From Prochlorococcus sp. AG-363-P08 (GTDB taxonomy: Bacteria; Cyanobacteriota; Cyanobacteriia; PCC-6307; Cyanobiaceae), in the NCBI GenBank assembly GCA_003278195.1, contig QCGE01000001.1, positions 62,001 to 126,000 on the forward strand: DNA of 64,000 nucleotides, written 5' to 3'. The notes under the pieces are model-generated. The model had not been told where the DNA came from, searched no databases, and was given only the letters and a program-made list of their open reading frames with translations. Of the stretch, positions 1-8,719 are shown piece by piece. Position numbers and translations under genes: made by a program. How positions within the stretch are numbered: position 1 is the stretch's first letter; every line of letters begins with the position of its first letter.

Positions 1-227
1 AACTTGCTTCTAGTGGCTTTGCAGACACAACACGTGTTGGGGGAGGAAATCCAACTCTTGGAGCAGCCATGGCATCTTCAAATACCAATGCAATACTTAA
101 AGGAATCAAAAACTATCAATCTATTATTAATGATTTTGAAAAATTAATTAAAGAAGAGAATTGGCCAGATCTAAAAGAGCAACTCAATCAAACTAAAATA
201 CTAAGAGAAGAATTCTTCTCGTCTTAA
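1..227 (+). CDS. tyrA: Prephenate/arogenate dehydrogenase, C-terminal part
   Basis: An open frame (third frame) enters from the left edge and ends at TAA 225-227; about 74 residues are visible. It begins LASSGFADTTRVGGGNPTLG, which matches the C-terminal region of TyrA-family dehydrogenases, where a conserved 'ASxGFxDxTRxxxGNPxL' stretch lies in the helical dimerisation domain. The enzyme makes the tyrosine precursor by NAD(P)-dependent oxidative decarboxylation of prephenate or arogenate. The Rossmann domain lies outside the window, so cofactor preference cannot be judged. crtD converges on its 3' end. The TyrA call rests on this short motif alone. Confidence 0.65.
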   Translation, partial: LASSGFADTTRVGGGNPTLGAAMASSNTNAILKGIKNYQSIINDFEKLIKEENWPDLKEQLNQTKILREEFFSS

Positions 228-244
228 AAAATGAAAATTTAAAC

Positions 245-1750
245 CTAAATATTTAAGGATATTCCCCTCTTGGACAAAAGCTGCCTACATGCCATTAAAG
301 CAGACTGTGTAACACCTGCTGTACCTTCTCCAGGGTAAATCGAGTCTCCACATAACCATAAACCTGGAATTGGAGTTCTACTAGCCAATCCAAATGGACC
401 AAAAAAATCGGGATGCTGGCCAATACCACCTACAATTCCATTAGGTCGACCAGTCCATTTAGCAAAACTTTTGGGAGTTGAAAGCTCATTATGATGCCAA
501 TCATTAGAAGAAATCTTTAATAGATTTTCCAGCGCACATCTTATAGAAAGCTGAGATCTCTTTTTTTTATTTTTATAAGCGGCATCACTTAAATCACACC
601 ATTCAAAAATATCCGTAAAGACACTTGCAATAACAGTTGCATAACCACTAGGAGCTCGTCCATCACCTTCACTACTAATTGAGACAAATAAATCACCCGG
701 ATCATCAAGTGATAGTTGAATATGATTTGGACATTCCGCTGGTAAGAAATCTCTTTTAATTGAAGAATAGAAAACTATTGCTCCACTTGGAACGGGGAGT
801 TTTTTTAAATAGTCAACATAAGAATCAACATGACTATTGCCAGGTTCAAGCAAGTCAATTAAGCATTGTGGAGGAAGACTACACACAACATCAAGTGCTG
901 AATACTTTCTCACTTTTCCTACAGAATCTTGAACACTTACATTTACTAAATTCTTAGTGGGTTCAACATCTAAAGATATTACACGATGTTGGCAAAATAT
1001 ACCTCCTCCATCTCTCCTAATTGAATTACTTAATTGATCACTTAGAACTTGCATAGATCCATTCAAATGCCAAAGGCCTAAGGGATCCTGAGCCATTTGT
1101 AAAACTGTTGCCCCATATAATGCCGCTGTTCTATCCACTGGCTCTTGAGAATATAGTTTAAGTTGTAAATCCAAAAAATGTCTTAACCGTAAATCTTGAT
1201 TTACACCACAAAACCTTAGTAAATCAGCAACAGAGCATTTACTAAATAAACCTGAAAAAAGAGTAGATGGTCTAATTGCCTTGGAAAATTGAATGAAATC
1301 CCATGTATTTCTGAATGGAAGAATTGGGCCTCTATTTGCAAAATCCCAATTCGCAGAATGTAAATCTTCTAATAAACCCCAAAAAGATTCAGTACCAGGA
1401 AAATGTTTTTTACGCTCTTCTTTCCAACGGCCTCGATGATGCCAAAGATTAATCGGATCAAGACCATCTGCAAGATCTACAGAACATGCTGGATCTAATA
1501 AATGTGCTTTAGGCAATGGAATGCCTAAATGTTGAAAAACTCTCTGATGGCTCCCACCTATTTCAAATCCCGCAACCTGAGTAGCACCTGCATCAAATAC
1601 AAAAGGTCCACGAGAAAAAGTTCCGGCACAGCCACCTAATTGAGAATGTGCTTCAAAAAGAGTTACCTCAACTCCCTGATTCGCCAATAAGGCTGCAGTA
1701 GTCAGGCCTGCAATCCCTCCACCAATGACAATTACGGGTTCTTGTAGCAT
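245..1750 (-). CDS. crtD: FAD-dependent carotenoid desaturase/isomerase family (CrtD-like)
   Basis: 501 aa. The N-terminus has a dinucleotide-binding motif VIVIGGGIAGLTTAALLANQG followed by an acidic end to the second strand (VTLFEA), and a phytoene-desaturase-type segment (SQLGGCAGTF). The C-terminus has GLWLCGDSIYPGEGTAGVTQSA, the second FAD-contact region of CrtI/CrtH/CrtD-like oxidoreductases. Members desaturate or isomerise C40 carotenoids at the membrane. Picocyanobacterial homologues are usually annotated as C-3',4' desaturase CrtD, but CrtH (carotene isomerase) is closely related and cannot be excluded by reading alone. It starts with ATG and is divergent from the fructosamine kinase-like gene, with only about 35 bp between the starts, so the promoters must overlap. 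Confidence 0.7.
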   Translation of the reverse strand: MLQEPVIVIGGGIAGLTTAALLANQGVEVTLFEAHSQLGGCAGTFSRGPFVFDAGATQVAGFEIGGSHQRVFQHLGIPLPKAHLLDPACSVDLADGLDPINLWHHRGRWKEERKKHFPGTESFWGLLEDLHSANWDFANRGPILPFRNTWDFIQFSKAIRPSTLFSGLFSKCSVADLLRFCGVNQDLRLRHFLDLQLKLYSQEPVDRTAALYGATVLQMAQDPLGLWHLNGSMQVLSDQLSNSIRRDGGGIFCQHRVISLDVEPTKNLVNVSVQDSVGKVRKYSALDVVCSLPPQCLIDLLEPGNSHVDSYVDYLKKLPVPSGAIVFYSSIKRDFLPAECPNHIQLSLDDPGDLFVSISSEGDGRAPSGYATVIASVFTDIFEWCDLSDAAYKNKKKRSQLSIRCALENLLKISSNDWHHNELSTPKSFAKWTGRPNGIVGGIGQHPDFFGPFGLASRTPIPGLWLCGDSIYPGEGTAGVTQSALMACRQLLSKRGISLNI

Positions 1751-1785
1751 TCCAAAATGCCTACAAAGCTAATCAAGAGAAGTGT

Positions 1786-2694
1786 ATGCAAAAGCAATTG
1801 CTTGAATCACTTTTTAACCCAAAAGGTCCCTTTGAAGGGAATGAACTACAAAATATTTCTTGTATTCAAGATGGATCTAAGAATAAAGCTTGGAAACTGG
1901 ACTTATCTGATGGACGGAAATTCTTTGCGAAAACAGGCGATAAACACATGCTGCAAGCAGAATCAAAGAGCTTAAAAAAGCTAAGTAGCTGGGCAGATCA
2001 CTCTTTAATAATTGTTCCTAAGCCTTATCTAGTGCAAGAAATATCTGGAACATCCTTACTTCTTACACCCTGGTTAGACCTAACAGGTGGAGATCAGATT
2101 TTATTAGGCAGAGGTCTTGCTCTGATACACAAAAAATCCGCTGAACAAAGCCCAGGGAATTTTGGCTGGGATTCTGATGGATACATAGGCCTAGGGCCAC
2201 AACCAGGAGGTTGGATTAAGGATTGGGGAGAATGCTTCGTTCAACTCCGTTTAATCCCACAAATGAAAATTGCTACTAAATGGGGATTAGAAATTAGGGA
2301 TTTCGAATCTCTCTTAATAGACCTGGTTGACTTTTTAAATCAACATTCTCCTTCGCCAAGCCTTGTCCATGGTGATTTATGGAGTGGAAATGCCTCAGTC
2401 CTACTTGATGGCCGAGGAGCTCTAATAGATCCTGCTTCGTGGTGGGCTGATAGGGAAGTAGATATTGCTATGAGTAAGCTTTTTGGCGGATTTTCAAAGT
2501 CCTTCTATGAAGGCTATGAAGAAATTTGGCCCTTAAAACCCAAAGCTCATGAAAGAGTAGAAATTTACAACCTGTACCATCTACTCAATCATGCAAATAT
2601 TTTTGGAGGTTCATACCAAAAACAAAGCATATCAAGTTTGGAAAGAATTAAAAGGCAAGTCTCTTATGAAAAGGATAAGAAAGAACTAGCCTAA
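1786..2694 (+). CDS. Fructosamine kinase family protein
   Basis: 302 aa with an aminoglycoside-phosphotransferase-like fold. The catalytic loop is SLVHGDLWSGNASVLLDGRGALIDPASWWADREVDIAMSKLFGGF: HGDLWxGN carries the catalytic Asp and the metal-binding Asn, and IDPAxxxxDREVDxAMxxLFGGF is the signature of the fructosamine/ketosamine-3-kinase family. The family phosphorylates sugar adducts on protein lysines so that they break down (deglycation); bacterial members' substrates are mostly untested. The ATG at 1786 gives an N-terminus typical of the family. Its last 9 bp overlap the convergent CAAD gene. Confidence 0.85.
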   Translation: MQKQLLESLFNPKGPFEGNELQNISCIQDGSKNKAWKLDLSDGRKFFAKTGDKHMLQAESKSLKKLSSWADHSLIIVPKPYLVQEISGTSLLLTPWLDLTGGDQILLGRGLALIHKKSAEQSPGNFGWDSDGYIGLGPQPGGWIKDWGECFVQLRLIPQMKIATKWGLEIRDFESLLIDLVDFLNQHSPSPSLVHGDLWSGNASVLLDGRGALIDPASWWADREVDIAMSKLFGGFSKSFYEGYEEIWPLKPKAHERVEIYNLYHLLNHANIFGGSYQKQSISSLERIKRQVSYEKDKKELA

Positions 2695-3084
2695 ATATTC
2701 CTTGCGAAGATTCTGAACCTTCTCAAGAACAGCATTTCTCTTCTCACTAGCTCGAAGGTTTTGCCAACTCCACTGTCCAACTACTACCAATCCCAAAAGC
2801 TCGAGCAAACCGGGGATGACTGGCAAAAGGTTGATGGTGTCAATCACCCCTTTGATGATGATCTGGGCAATAATCACAACAGTGATAATCCCAGCTGCCT
2901 TGCCGTATTTACCCATCTGAGTCCAATCGACCTTTGCCAGCGTCTCATTGACAGTTCTCATCATTTTGCTGAACTGCTCTGAGTAGTTGATCGTGTCGTC
3001 CTGTTTTCCAGAATTGGCCACAGCTTTTTTGGTAGTGGTGGTGTTAGTGGTGCCTGTAGTCGCGTCAGAGTTTAGTTCAGTCAT
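2686..3084 (-). CDS. CAAD/CURT1-domain thylakoid membrane protein
   Basis: About 132 aa starting from ATG 3084 (the track's TTG start adds two residues). A Thr/Ser/Asn-rich disordered N-terminus is followed by an amphipathic segment (YSEQFSKMMRTVNETLAKVDW), two hydrophobic segments (AAGIITVVIIAQIIIKGVIDTINLLPVIPGLLELLGLVVVGQW) and a basic C-terminal helix (ASEKRNAVLEKVQNLRKEY). This is the layout of the cyanobacterial CAAD domain, also found as stand-alone CURT1-like proteins that bend thylakoid membranes. Here the domain is stand-alone, not fused to an aminoacyl-tRNA synthetase. It is transcribed away from the JAMM gene. Confidence 0.75.
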   Translation of the reverse strand: MTELNSDATTGTTNTTTTKKAVANSGKQDDTINYSEQFSKMMRTVNETLAKVDWTQMGKYGKAAGIITVVIIAQIIIKGVIDTINLLPVIPGLLELLGLVVVGQWSWQNLRASEKRNAVLEKVQNLRKEYLG

Positions 3085-3137
3085 GTCCAAAACTCTGGAT
3101 GCAATTATGTAATGAGAATATCGAAAGTGTCTATGTA

Positions 3138-3641
3138 ATGCCAGGTTTCCTTAACTTCGAACATGATTGCCTAACAATTCTTCGTCGAAGCATGATCGCA
3201 GTTGCGCCTGAAGAAGGGTGTGCATTGTTGCTAGGCAATCAAAAGAATTCAGCAATCTTCCCAAAAAAAATCATTTGGAATGTGAGTCTGATTTGGCCTT
3301 GCTGCAATGCTTGGGAGCCAGGTTTTTTTAACCTCGATCATCGATCAATTTGTCTATCACTAGGATCTGAGCAAAAGCTAACTAGAGAAAATCGCTTTGC
3401 TCTAGATCCAAGAGAACAACTTTTGGCTCAGCGTTGGGCACGAGCAAATAATCTAGAAATCATCGGTACTGCTCATTCCCATCCTGAGGGGGATGCCTAC
3501 GTATCAGACACAGATCTTCGCTGGGGCATGTCTCCAGGATTAATGGTTATTGTTGCCAAAAATCAATTAGTTCGAGCCTGGTGGAAAAACGATAGTCAGT
3601 CAAATCAGCTACAGCCAGTGCAGCTAGCCCACTCGTCTTAA
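3138..3641 (+). CDS. JAMM/MPN (Mov34) metalloprotease
   Basis: The core contains EEGCALLLG (catalytic Glu) and HSHPEGDAYVSDTD, which fits the JAMM zinc motif HxH(x7)SxxD exactly, so an active Zn peptidase is expected. Prokaryotic JAMM proteins cut after the C-terminal Gly of ubiquitin-like sulfur carriers or remove adducts from them (for example Mec in the CysO pathway). The track starts at ATG 3099; I prefer ATG 3138 because the family fold begins close to LTILRRSMIAVAPEEG and because 3099 lies only about 14 bp from the divergent CAAD start. It sits 8 bp upstream of the E1-like gene, implying a shared transcript and a joint role. Confidence 0.8.
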   Translation: MPGFLNFEHDCLTILRRSMIAVAPEEGCALLLGNQKNSAIFPKKIIWNVSLIWPCCNAWEPGFFNLDHRSICLSLGSEQKLTRENRFALDPREQLLAQRWARANNLEIIGTAHSHPEGDAYVSDTDLRWGMSPGLMVIVAKNQLVRAWWKNDSQSNQLQPVQLAHSS

Positions 3642-3649
3642 ACCAGACT

Positions 3650-4843
3650 ATGGAAAAAAGCAATTCGCATCACAAGCCAAGTCAGACCAAAAAAGCCAAA
3701 TTATTACCTAATGAATTAGATCGATATGCAAGGCATATCTGCCTTCCAGAAATAGGTTTACAAGGTCAAGAGAAACTCAAAGCAGCTTCTGTGCTTTGTG
3801 TAGGAATGGGTGGTCTTGGCTCCCCAATAGCTCTTTACCTTGCAGCAGCAGGGATAGGACGAATAGGGCTTATTGATTTTGACTGGGTAGAAGAATCCAA
3901 CCTCCAAAGACAAATAATTCATGGGATGTCTTCCATAGGCCTTAGTAAAATATCTTCTGCAAAAAAACGAATAAATGAAATAAATCCAGAATGCCAAATC
4001 GATCTTTTTGAAACGTCATTAACAAGTGAAAATGCTTTGAATATAATTGAACCTTATGATGTTATATGTGATGGGACCGATAATTTTGCTAGCAAGTATT
4101 TAATAAATGATGCATGTATTCTTCTTGATAAACCTTATATCTATGGATCAGTTCAAAGATTCGAAGGACAAGCCTCTGTATTTAATCTCAATTCAAAAAG
4201 CCCAAACTATAGAGACTTAATACCAGAACCGCCGCCTCCTGAATTAATCCCAAACTGCGCAGAAGCAGGTGTGATTGGTGTACTTCCAGGATTGATTGGG
4301 TTGATTCAAGCCACTGAAACGATCAAGATAATTACAGAGATTGGAGAGCCACTTGATGGTCGATTACTAGTTTTCAGCGCACTAACCATGACCTTCAAAG
4401 AGCTAAAGTTAAAGAAAAGGATGAAGAATAGTGCTATCAAAAAATTAATTGACTATGAAGAATTTTGCAATCCTAAAAATATTTACCCAAAGACGAATAA
4501 GCCGATCGTTCCAAGCATATCAGCTAAAGAGTTAAAGAATTTACTTGATGAAAACAATGAATCGCTATTACTAATAGATGTCCGCAGTCCAACTGAGGCC
4601 GAAGCAAAATCAATCAAAGGTTCAAAACTATTTCCGCTAAATGAAATTGATAATCAAGACGCTATCAATCTAATAAAAAAAATTAGCTTGAAAAAAAAGA
4701 TATATGTATATTGCAAAAGCGGTATTCGTTCAGAGAAAGCAATAGATATCTTAAATAAGCATGGGATATTTGCGACAAATATCAAAGGCGGAATACAAGC
4801 ATGGGAAAAGATGGTAGCTGAAGAAAATCATAACCAGAAATAA
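3650..4843 (+). CDS. moeB: E1-like adenylyltransferase with C-terminal rhodanese (MoeB/MoeZ type)
   Basis: 397 aa. Residues about 20-260 form the ThiF/MoeB domain: GMGGLGSPIALYLAAAGIGRIGLIDFD nucleotide loop, ESNLQRQIIH, and a conserved NCAEAGVIGVLPGLIGLIQATE segment. Residues about 290-390 are a rhodanese domain with the active Cys in VYCKSGIRS. The enzyme would adenylate the C-terminal Gly of a sulfur carrier (MoaD/ThiS) and pass sulfur to it. The usual zinc CxxC pairs of MoeB are not seen: the place of PCYRCLYP reads SPNYRDLIPE, and no CxxC follows ELKLKKR. Start ATG 3650, 8 bp after the JAMM stop. Confidence 0.85.
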   Translation: MEKSNSHHKPSQTKKAKLLPNELDRYARHICLPEIGLQGQEKLKAASVLCVGMGGLGSPIALYLAAAGIGRIGLIDFDWVEESNLQRQIIHGMSSIGLSKISSAKKRINEINPECQIDLFETSLTSENALNIIEPYDVICDGTDNFASKYLINDACILLDKPYIYGSVQRFEGQASVFNLNSKSPNYRDLIPEPPPPELIPNCAEAGVIGVLPGLIGLIQATETIKIITEIGEPLDGRLLVFSALTMTFKELKLKKRMKNSAIKKLIDYEEFCNPKNIYPKTNKPIVPSISAKELKNLLDENNESLLLIDVRSPTEAEAKSIKGSKLFPLNEIDNQDAINLIKKISLKKKIYVYCKSGIRSEKAIDILNKHGIFATNIKGGIQAWEKMVAEENHNQK

Positions 4844-4858
4844 ATATTTAGCCTCTAA

Positions 4859-6067
4859 TTAATAATCAACTCCCCTTTTAAGATCGACCCCTTGTTCCGC
4901 ATAATGCTTATGGCAAACCATCTCTGAATGTACACTTGCTAAATCAAAGTAAGCAGGCTGATGCTTACACCTGCCAGTAATAATTACTTCGGTTTCTAAT
5001 GGTTTTCTAAGCAAAGTCTGTAATATTGGCTCCACTGGAAGCAACTCAAGATCAACACTTGGATTTAGTTCATCAAGTATTACTGTTTTGTATAGGCCAC
5101 TTGATATAGCAGCTCTTGCAATTTCCCAAGCTCTCTCAGCTTCTACGTAATCAATAGGCTGTTGCTGACCTCTCCAAACTATGGCATCTCGTCCAGAGCG
5201 AAGATGATCTACTAAATGTGGATAACTCTCCCTTAAAGCCGCAATTGCTGCATCCTCTGTATAACCACTCCCACCTTTTAACCACTGAAGAATCAATACT
5301 CTATGACTTTTATCTTGACTAATTCCACGACCTATAGCTTGAAGAGCTTTGCCCAATGCACTAGTGGATTTGCCTTTGCCTTCACCTGTATAAATCTCAA
5401 TCCCACGACTTGGTTTTAAAGACACCAAATTATCCTCTTCTTTTGGTGGACGTCTATGCGCACGCATTTCTGAGTGCAAATCAGCAACTTTGACTAATTC
5501 AGAGGGCGCAGCTCTTCCAGTAACAATAATTTCCATTCCTGCAGGCCTAGCGATCAAGGTACTCACAACGTCTTTTATGTCCAATAAACCCAACTCAAGA
5601 ACTGGATTTAACTCATCCAATACAACAACTGAATACAGAGCACTAGCTATCGCTCCCTTTGCAATATCCCAACCTCTCTTAGCTTCCTGTAGGTCAAAGC
5701 GTGTTGAACTTTCAGCTGTAAAAAAATCAGCTCTTCCTGTTCTTACCTGATCAATTAAGTGAGGAAATCCTTGCTGAAGCGCTTCAATCGCAGCATCTTC
5801 GTCATATGCCCTTCCAGGACCCTTAAGAAAACGAAGCAACAAAACACGAGTACGCCTTTGCTCACAAATTCCAAGACCGATCGTCCTAAGAACAACCCCT
5901 AAAGCAGCTTGACTTTTGCCTTTTCCTTCGCCGTCATATATATGTAATTGTCCATGGCTTCTTTCCTGGCGATCAGCAGCAGTAACAATGCCGATTCCTC
6001 GTGCATTGCTCTTTCGAGAACCCTTGTTTTCTTTAGACGTCTTGGCTGCGTCCGTCTGTGAAGACAT
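4859..6067 (-). CDS. cobO: Tandem-duplicated cob(I)alamin/corrinoid adenosyltransferase (CobO/BtuR/CobA type)
   Basis: About 402 aa when started at ATG 6067 (MSSQTDAAKTS). The track start at 6172 would run into the divergent larE gene. Two complete copies are joined head to tail: copy 1 has GEGKGKSQAALG, copy 2 has GEGKGKSTSALG (Walker A), and both have L-D-E-L-N (VVLDELNPVLEL / VILDELNPSVDL), EDAAI, and a terminal HSEM. The family transfers adenosyl from ATP to cobalamin or cobinamide and normally works as a homodimer of about 200-residue chains; the fusion probably makes an internal pseudo-dimer. Both P-loops look intact. Its 3' end converges with moeB. Confidence 0.88.
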   Translation of the reverse strand: MSSQTDAAKTSKENKGSRKSNARGIGIVTAADRQERSHGQLHIYDGEGKGKSQAALGVVLRTIGLGICEQRRTRVLLLRFLKGPGRAYDEDAAIEALQQGFPHLIDQVRTGRADFFTAESSTRFDLQEAKRGWDIAKGAIASALYSVVVLDELNPVLELGLLDIKDVVSTLIARPAGMEIIVTGRAAPSELVKVADLHSEMRAHRRPPKEEDNLVSLKPSRGIEIYTGEGKGKSTSALGKALQAIGRGISQDKSHRVLILQWLKGGSGYTEDAAIAALRESYPHLVDHLRSGRDAIVWRGQQQPIDYVEAERAWEIARAAISSGLYKTVILDELNPSVDLELLPVEPILQTLLRKPLETEVIITGRCKHQPAYFDLASVHSEMVCHKHYAEQGVDLKRGVDY

Positions 6068-6138
6068 ATACAAGCCTCTGTACAGATGGAGCTTAACTAG
6101 TTCTAGTCGATGTGTTCGTTTTCTAAAAGAAGAGTTTC

Positions 6139-6969
6139 GTGTCACAGTTCCACCAAATAGAGCCTCTGTCAAAACTTGAGCTAGGTCACCTTGTCTCCTT
6201 ACGCAAGTTCCTACTTGAGCTCAAGCAAGTCTGCATTGCCTATTCAGGCGGTGTAGACAGCTCTCTAGTGGCTGCTATCGCCCATGAACAACTTGGCAGC
6301 AAAGCATTTGCAGTAACAGGGTTATCTCCAGCTTTAGCTCCAACACTTTTGAATGAAGCGCGGCAACAAGCTAAATGGATAGGAATCTGCCATGAAGAAT
6401 GCATTACCCAAGAACTTGAAAACCCTTCATACAGCAATAATCCCCAAAACAGATGTTATGCATGCAAAACAGAATTGCATGGGCATCTAAATGTGATTTC
6501 TAAAAAAGCTGGCAACTTTCAATTAATAGATGGGGTCAACCTTGATGATCTTGCTGATTACCGGCCTGGCCTAAAGGCAGGGCAAGAAGCTGGTGTGATC
6601 TCACCTCTTGCAGAATTAAAAATAGGGAAACAATCAATTCGTAAAATCTCAAAAGCTCTTGGGTTTCCCTGGTGGGATAAGCCTGCACAGCCCTGCCTGG
6701 CTTCACGGTTTCCTTATGGCCAAAAGATCACTAAAGAAAACTTGCAAAAAGTAGGAGAAGCAGAAGCTTGGCTAAGAAGCATTGGCTTCAAGGAAGTTCG
6801 CGTCAGATGCGAAAATGAAAGTGCAAGAATCGAAGTTCCTGAAGAGCAAGTCAACGATCTTTTAGTTAAATCATTGAGAAGTAAAATCCTAATAGAGTTA
6901 ACATCGATCGGATTTAAGTCTGTGAGTATTGATATCGAGGGATTGATTAGCGGGAAACTAAATAGATGA
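6139..6969 (+). CDS. larE: ATP-dependent sulfur transferase LarE family
   Basis: 276 aa PP-loop protein: IAYSGGVDSSLVAAIA is the pyrophosphatase P-loop, followed by NRCYACKTELHG and QPCLASRFPYG. The last Cys matches the sacrificial Cys in the PCLASR motif of Lactobacillus LarE; the added CxxC gives three Cys in all, as in LarE members reported to carry a [4Fe-4S] cluster. LarE installs sulfur while building the nickel-pincer nucleotide of lactate racemase, but no larA, larB or larC is in this window, so the substrate here is open. Start is GTG 6139; no ATG precedes the P-loop. The gap to the divergent cobO start is 71 bp. Confidence 0.85.
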   Translation: MSQFHQIEPLSKLELGHLVSLRKFLLELKQVCIAYSGGVDSSLVAAIAHEQLGSKAFAVTGLSPALAPTLLNEARQQAKWIGICHEECITQELENPSYSNNPQNRCYACKTELHGHLNVISKKAGNFQLIDGVNLDDLADYRPGLKAGQEAGVISPLAELKIGKQSIRKISKALGFPWWDKPAQPCLASRFPYGQKITKENLQKVGEAEAWLRSIGFKEVRVRCENESARIEVPEEQVNDLLVKSLRSKILIELTSIGFKSVSIDIEGLISGKLNR

Positions 6970-6993
6970 ATCCATGAATAGGCTTAAAAATAT

Positions 6994-7494
6994 TCAAAGC
7001 TTACTTTTTTCATTTTTTACCTCTATTGGCTCTCTAACAAGATTCAAAATCTCTTCTGGGCTTTCTCTTTGAAAACTTTTGAGAGATGATCCTTTTGCAC
7101 CTAACTCTTTTCTTAAAAACTCACATGCCATTTCAGGTAATGTGTGATCACCACAAGTAAAAACATCAACAGCTGCATAACCAATCTCAGGCCACGTGTG
7201 AATAGACAGATGGGATTCAGCTAAAAGTGCAAGACCAGTAACCCCCTGAGGCTCAAAACGATGAGTTATAAGGTTTAGCAACTTTGCTCCTGCTCGCTTG
7301 GCGGCAGTCGTAATAATTGTCCGCAAAAATGCTTCATCATTAATCTTGACCTGATCACACTCATACAGTTCAAGAATGCAGTGCTTACCTACAATTTTCC
7401 CCGTCTCAGAAGTGCTTTGAGTCCAATTGACTTTTATAGGCTTTAAATTTCTCCATCCAGGATTTGGATGCAAGCATGACTGGGTAGGTTCCAT
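6994..7494 (-). CDS. speD: S-adenosylmethionine decarboxylase proenzyme
   Basis: 166 aa. Self-cleavage site [31 protein letters not shown]: the Glu-Ser bond is cut to make the pyruvoyl group, and the downstream His and Cys are the processing and proton-donor residues of prokaryotic class 1B enzymes. The product supplies decarboxylated SAM for spermidine synthesis. The protein has a roughly 30-residue N-terminal extension before the usual beginning ([16 protein letters not shown]), longer than the about 130-residue norm; no internal ATG offers a shorter start. It lies 34 bp downstream of recF on the same strand and may be cotranscribed with it. Confidence 0.93.
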   Translation of the reverse strand: MEPTQSCLHPNPGWRNLKPIKVNWTQSTSETGKIVGKHCILELYECDQVKINDEAFLRTIITTAAKRAGAKLLNLITHRFEPQGVTGLALLAESHLSIHTWPEIGYAAVDVFTCGDHTLPEMACEFLRKELGAKGSSLKSFQRESPEEILNLVREPIEVKNEKSKL

Positions 7495-7528
7495 TTAAGA
7501 ATGCAAATTGTTCAGCACATTACTTGAC

Positions 7529-8626
7529 CTACCCTCCATCTCTAAGCAACTCAGTGTTCAGAACTTGGCAATGTCTTTTCCAATTTCCTTCAAAAGCTTC
7601 TAGATGGGTTGCTGTAATTAAGCATTGATGGCTATCTCCAACAGCATCAAGTAGCAATAGTTGTCTAGCAGGATCCAATTCCGCCAGTACATCATCTAAA
7701 AGGAAAAGCGGAGATTGACCATATATCTCACCGACAAGCTCAAGCTCAGCAAGCTTCAAGGCAAGCACCAGTGTTCTTTGTTGTCCAGCAGAAGCAAAAC
7801 GACGAGCTGGGACGCCATTCAATAAAAAAACAATCTCATCACGATGCGGGCCAATAGAACAACTTCCTACTCGCTCTTCTTGAGTGCGTTGAGAAAAAAG
7901 CTGTTTCTCAATAGATAAACGCCATGACTCTTCCTCTTCTTCTCCTTCTAAGAAACTCCCTGGCTGATAATCAAGTGTGAATTTTTCTTTTCCATTACTT
8001 AGATTCTCGTGCCATCGGGCTGCAAGCGGAAAAACATATGCCAATGCCCTCTTTCTTCTTCTATGAATTCTTGTACTTACTAATGCCATCTGCACATCAA
8101 ATGCATTTAAGAGTTCATCTCTGTCAAGTTTGGGAACATGTTGAAGATTTCTCCACAAATGACTCCGTTGTCTAAGGAGCTTGATGTAGCGAGTTATCAA
8201 ATCTGCATATACAGGTTCCAACTGTTGCACAACCCGATCAAGCCAATGTCTCCTAATAGATGGTTCTCCTCGAACCAAATCCAGATCAAGAGAACTAAAT
8301 CCCACAAAACGCAGGGGGCCTATGAGGTCTAATTGGCGCGCTAATGGTTTGTTGTTTAAAGAAGCCGACCGGCCTCCTTTCCTTCTTAACTCAAGTTGAA
8401 GAAAGTCATCAGCATTCGCTTTTGCCCTAACTAATGCTTGGGATTTATCCCAATGAATAAGGTCCTGATCACGATTAGACCGATGAGATCGAAGACTTCC
8501 AAGAAGCTCAACAGCCTCAAGCAAATTAGATTTTCCTACTCCATTAGGACCAATAATCAAAAGCCGATCCTGCTCCAACTCCAAACGAAGTTGTATGTAA
8601 TTACGGAATCCCTCTAGTTCGAGCAA
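7529..8626 (-). CDS. recF: DNA replication and repair protein RecF
   Basis: 365 aa from TTG 8626. Walker [21 protein letters not shown], signature [18 protein letters not shown] and Walker [13 protein letters not shown] identify an SMC-like RecF ATPase; the size fits. RecF with RecO and RecR loads RecA at gaps. The first residues ([10 protein letters not shown]) lack the opening beta strand found in other RecF proteins (MYLKxLxLxNFRNY); reading upstream in frame gives IRLN from ATT 8638, which restores the expected length. Translation may therefore start at the ATT rather than the TTG; neither has a clear Shine-Dalgarno. The tRNA-Arg gene is divergent just upstream. Confidence 0.92.
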   Translation of the reverse strand: MLELEGFRNYIQLRLELEQDRLLIIGPNGVGKSNLLEAVELLGSLRSHRSNRDQDLIHWDKSQALVRAKANADDFLQLELRRKGGRSASLNNKPLARQLDLIGPLRFVGFSSLDLDLVRGEPSIRRHWLDRVVQQLEPVYADLITRYIKLLRQRSHLWRNLQHVPKLDRDELLNAFDVQMALVSTRIHRRRKRALAYVFPLAARWHENLSNGKEKFTLDYQPGSFLEGEEEEESWRLSIEKQLFSQRTQEERVGSCSIGPHRDEIVFLLNGVPARRFASAGQQRTLVLALKLAELELVGEIYGQSPLFLLDDVLAELDPARQLLLLDAVGDSHQCLITATHLEAFEGNWKRHCQVLNTELLRDGG

Positions 8627-8719
8627 GTTAAGCCGAATTTTTCGAAGAGCGGTTGAAGATAAGGTACCGTGATTAAGGCCTTTATCTAGACAAGTGATCT
8701 AGTCAATTGGCCTTAATAG

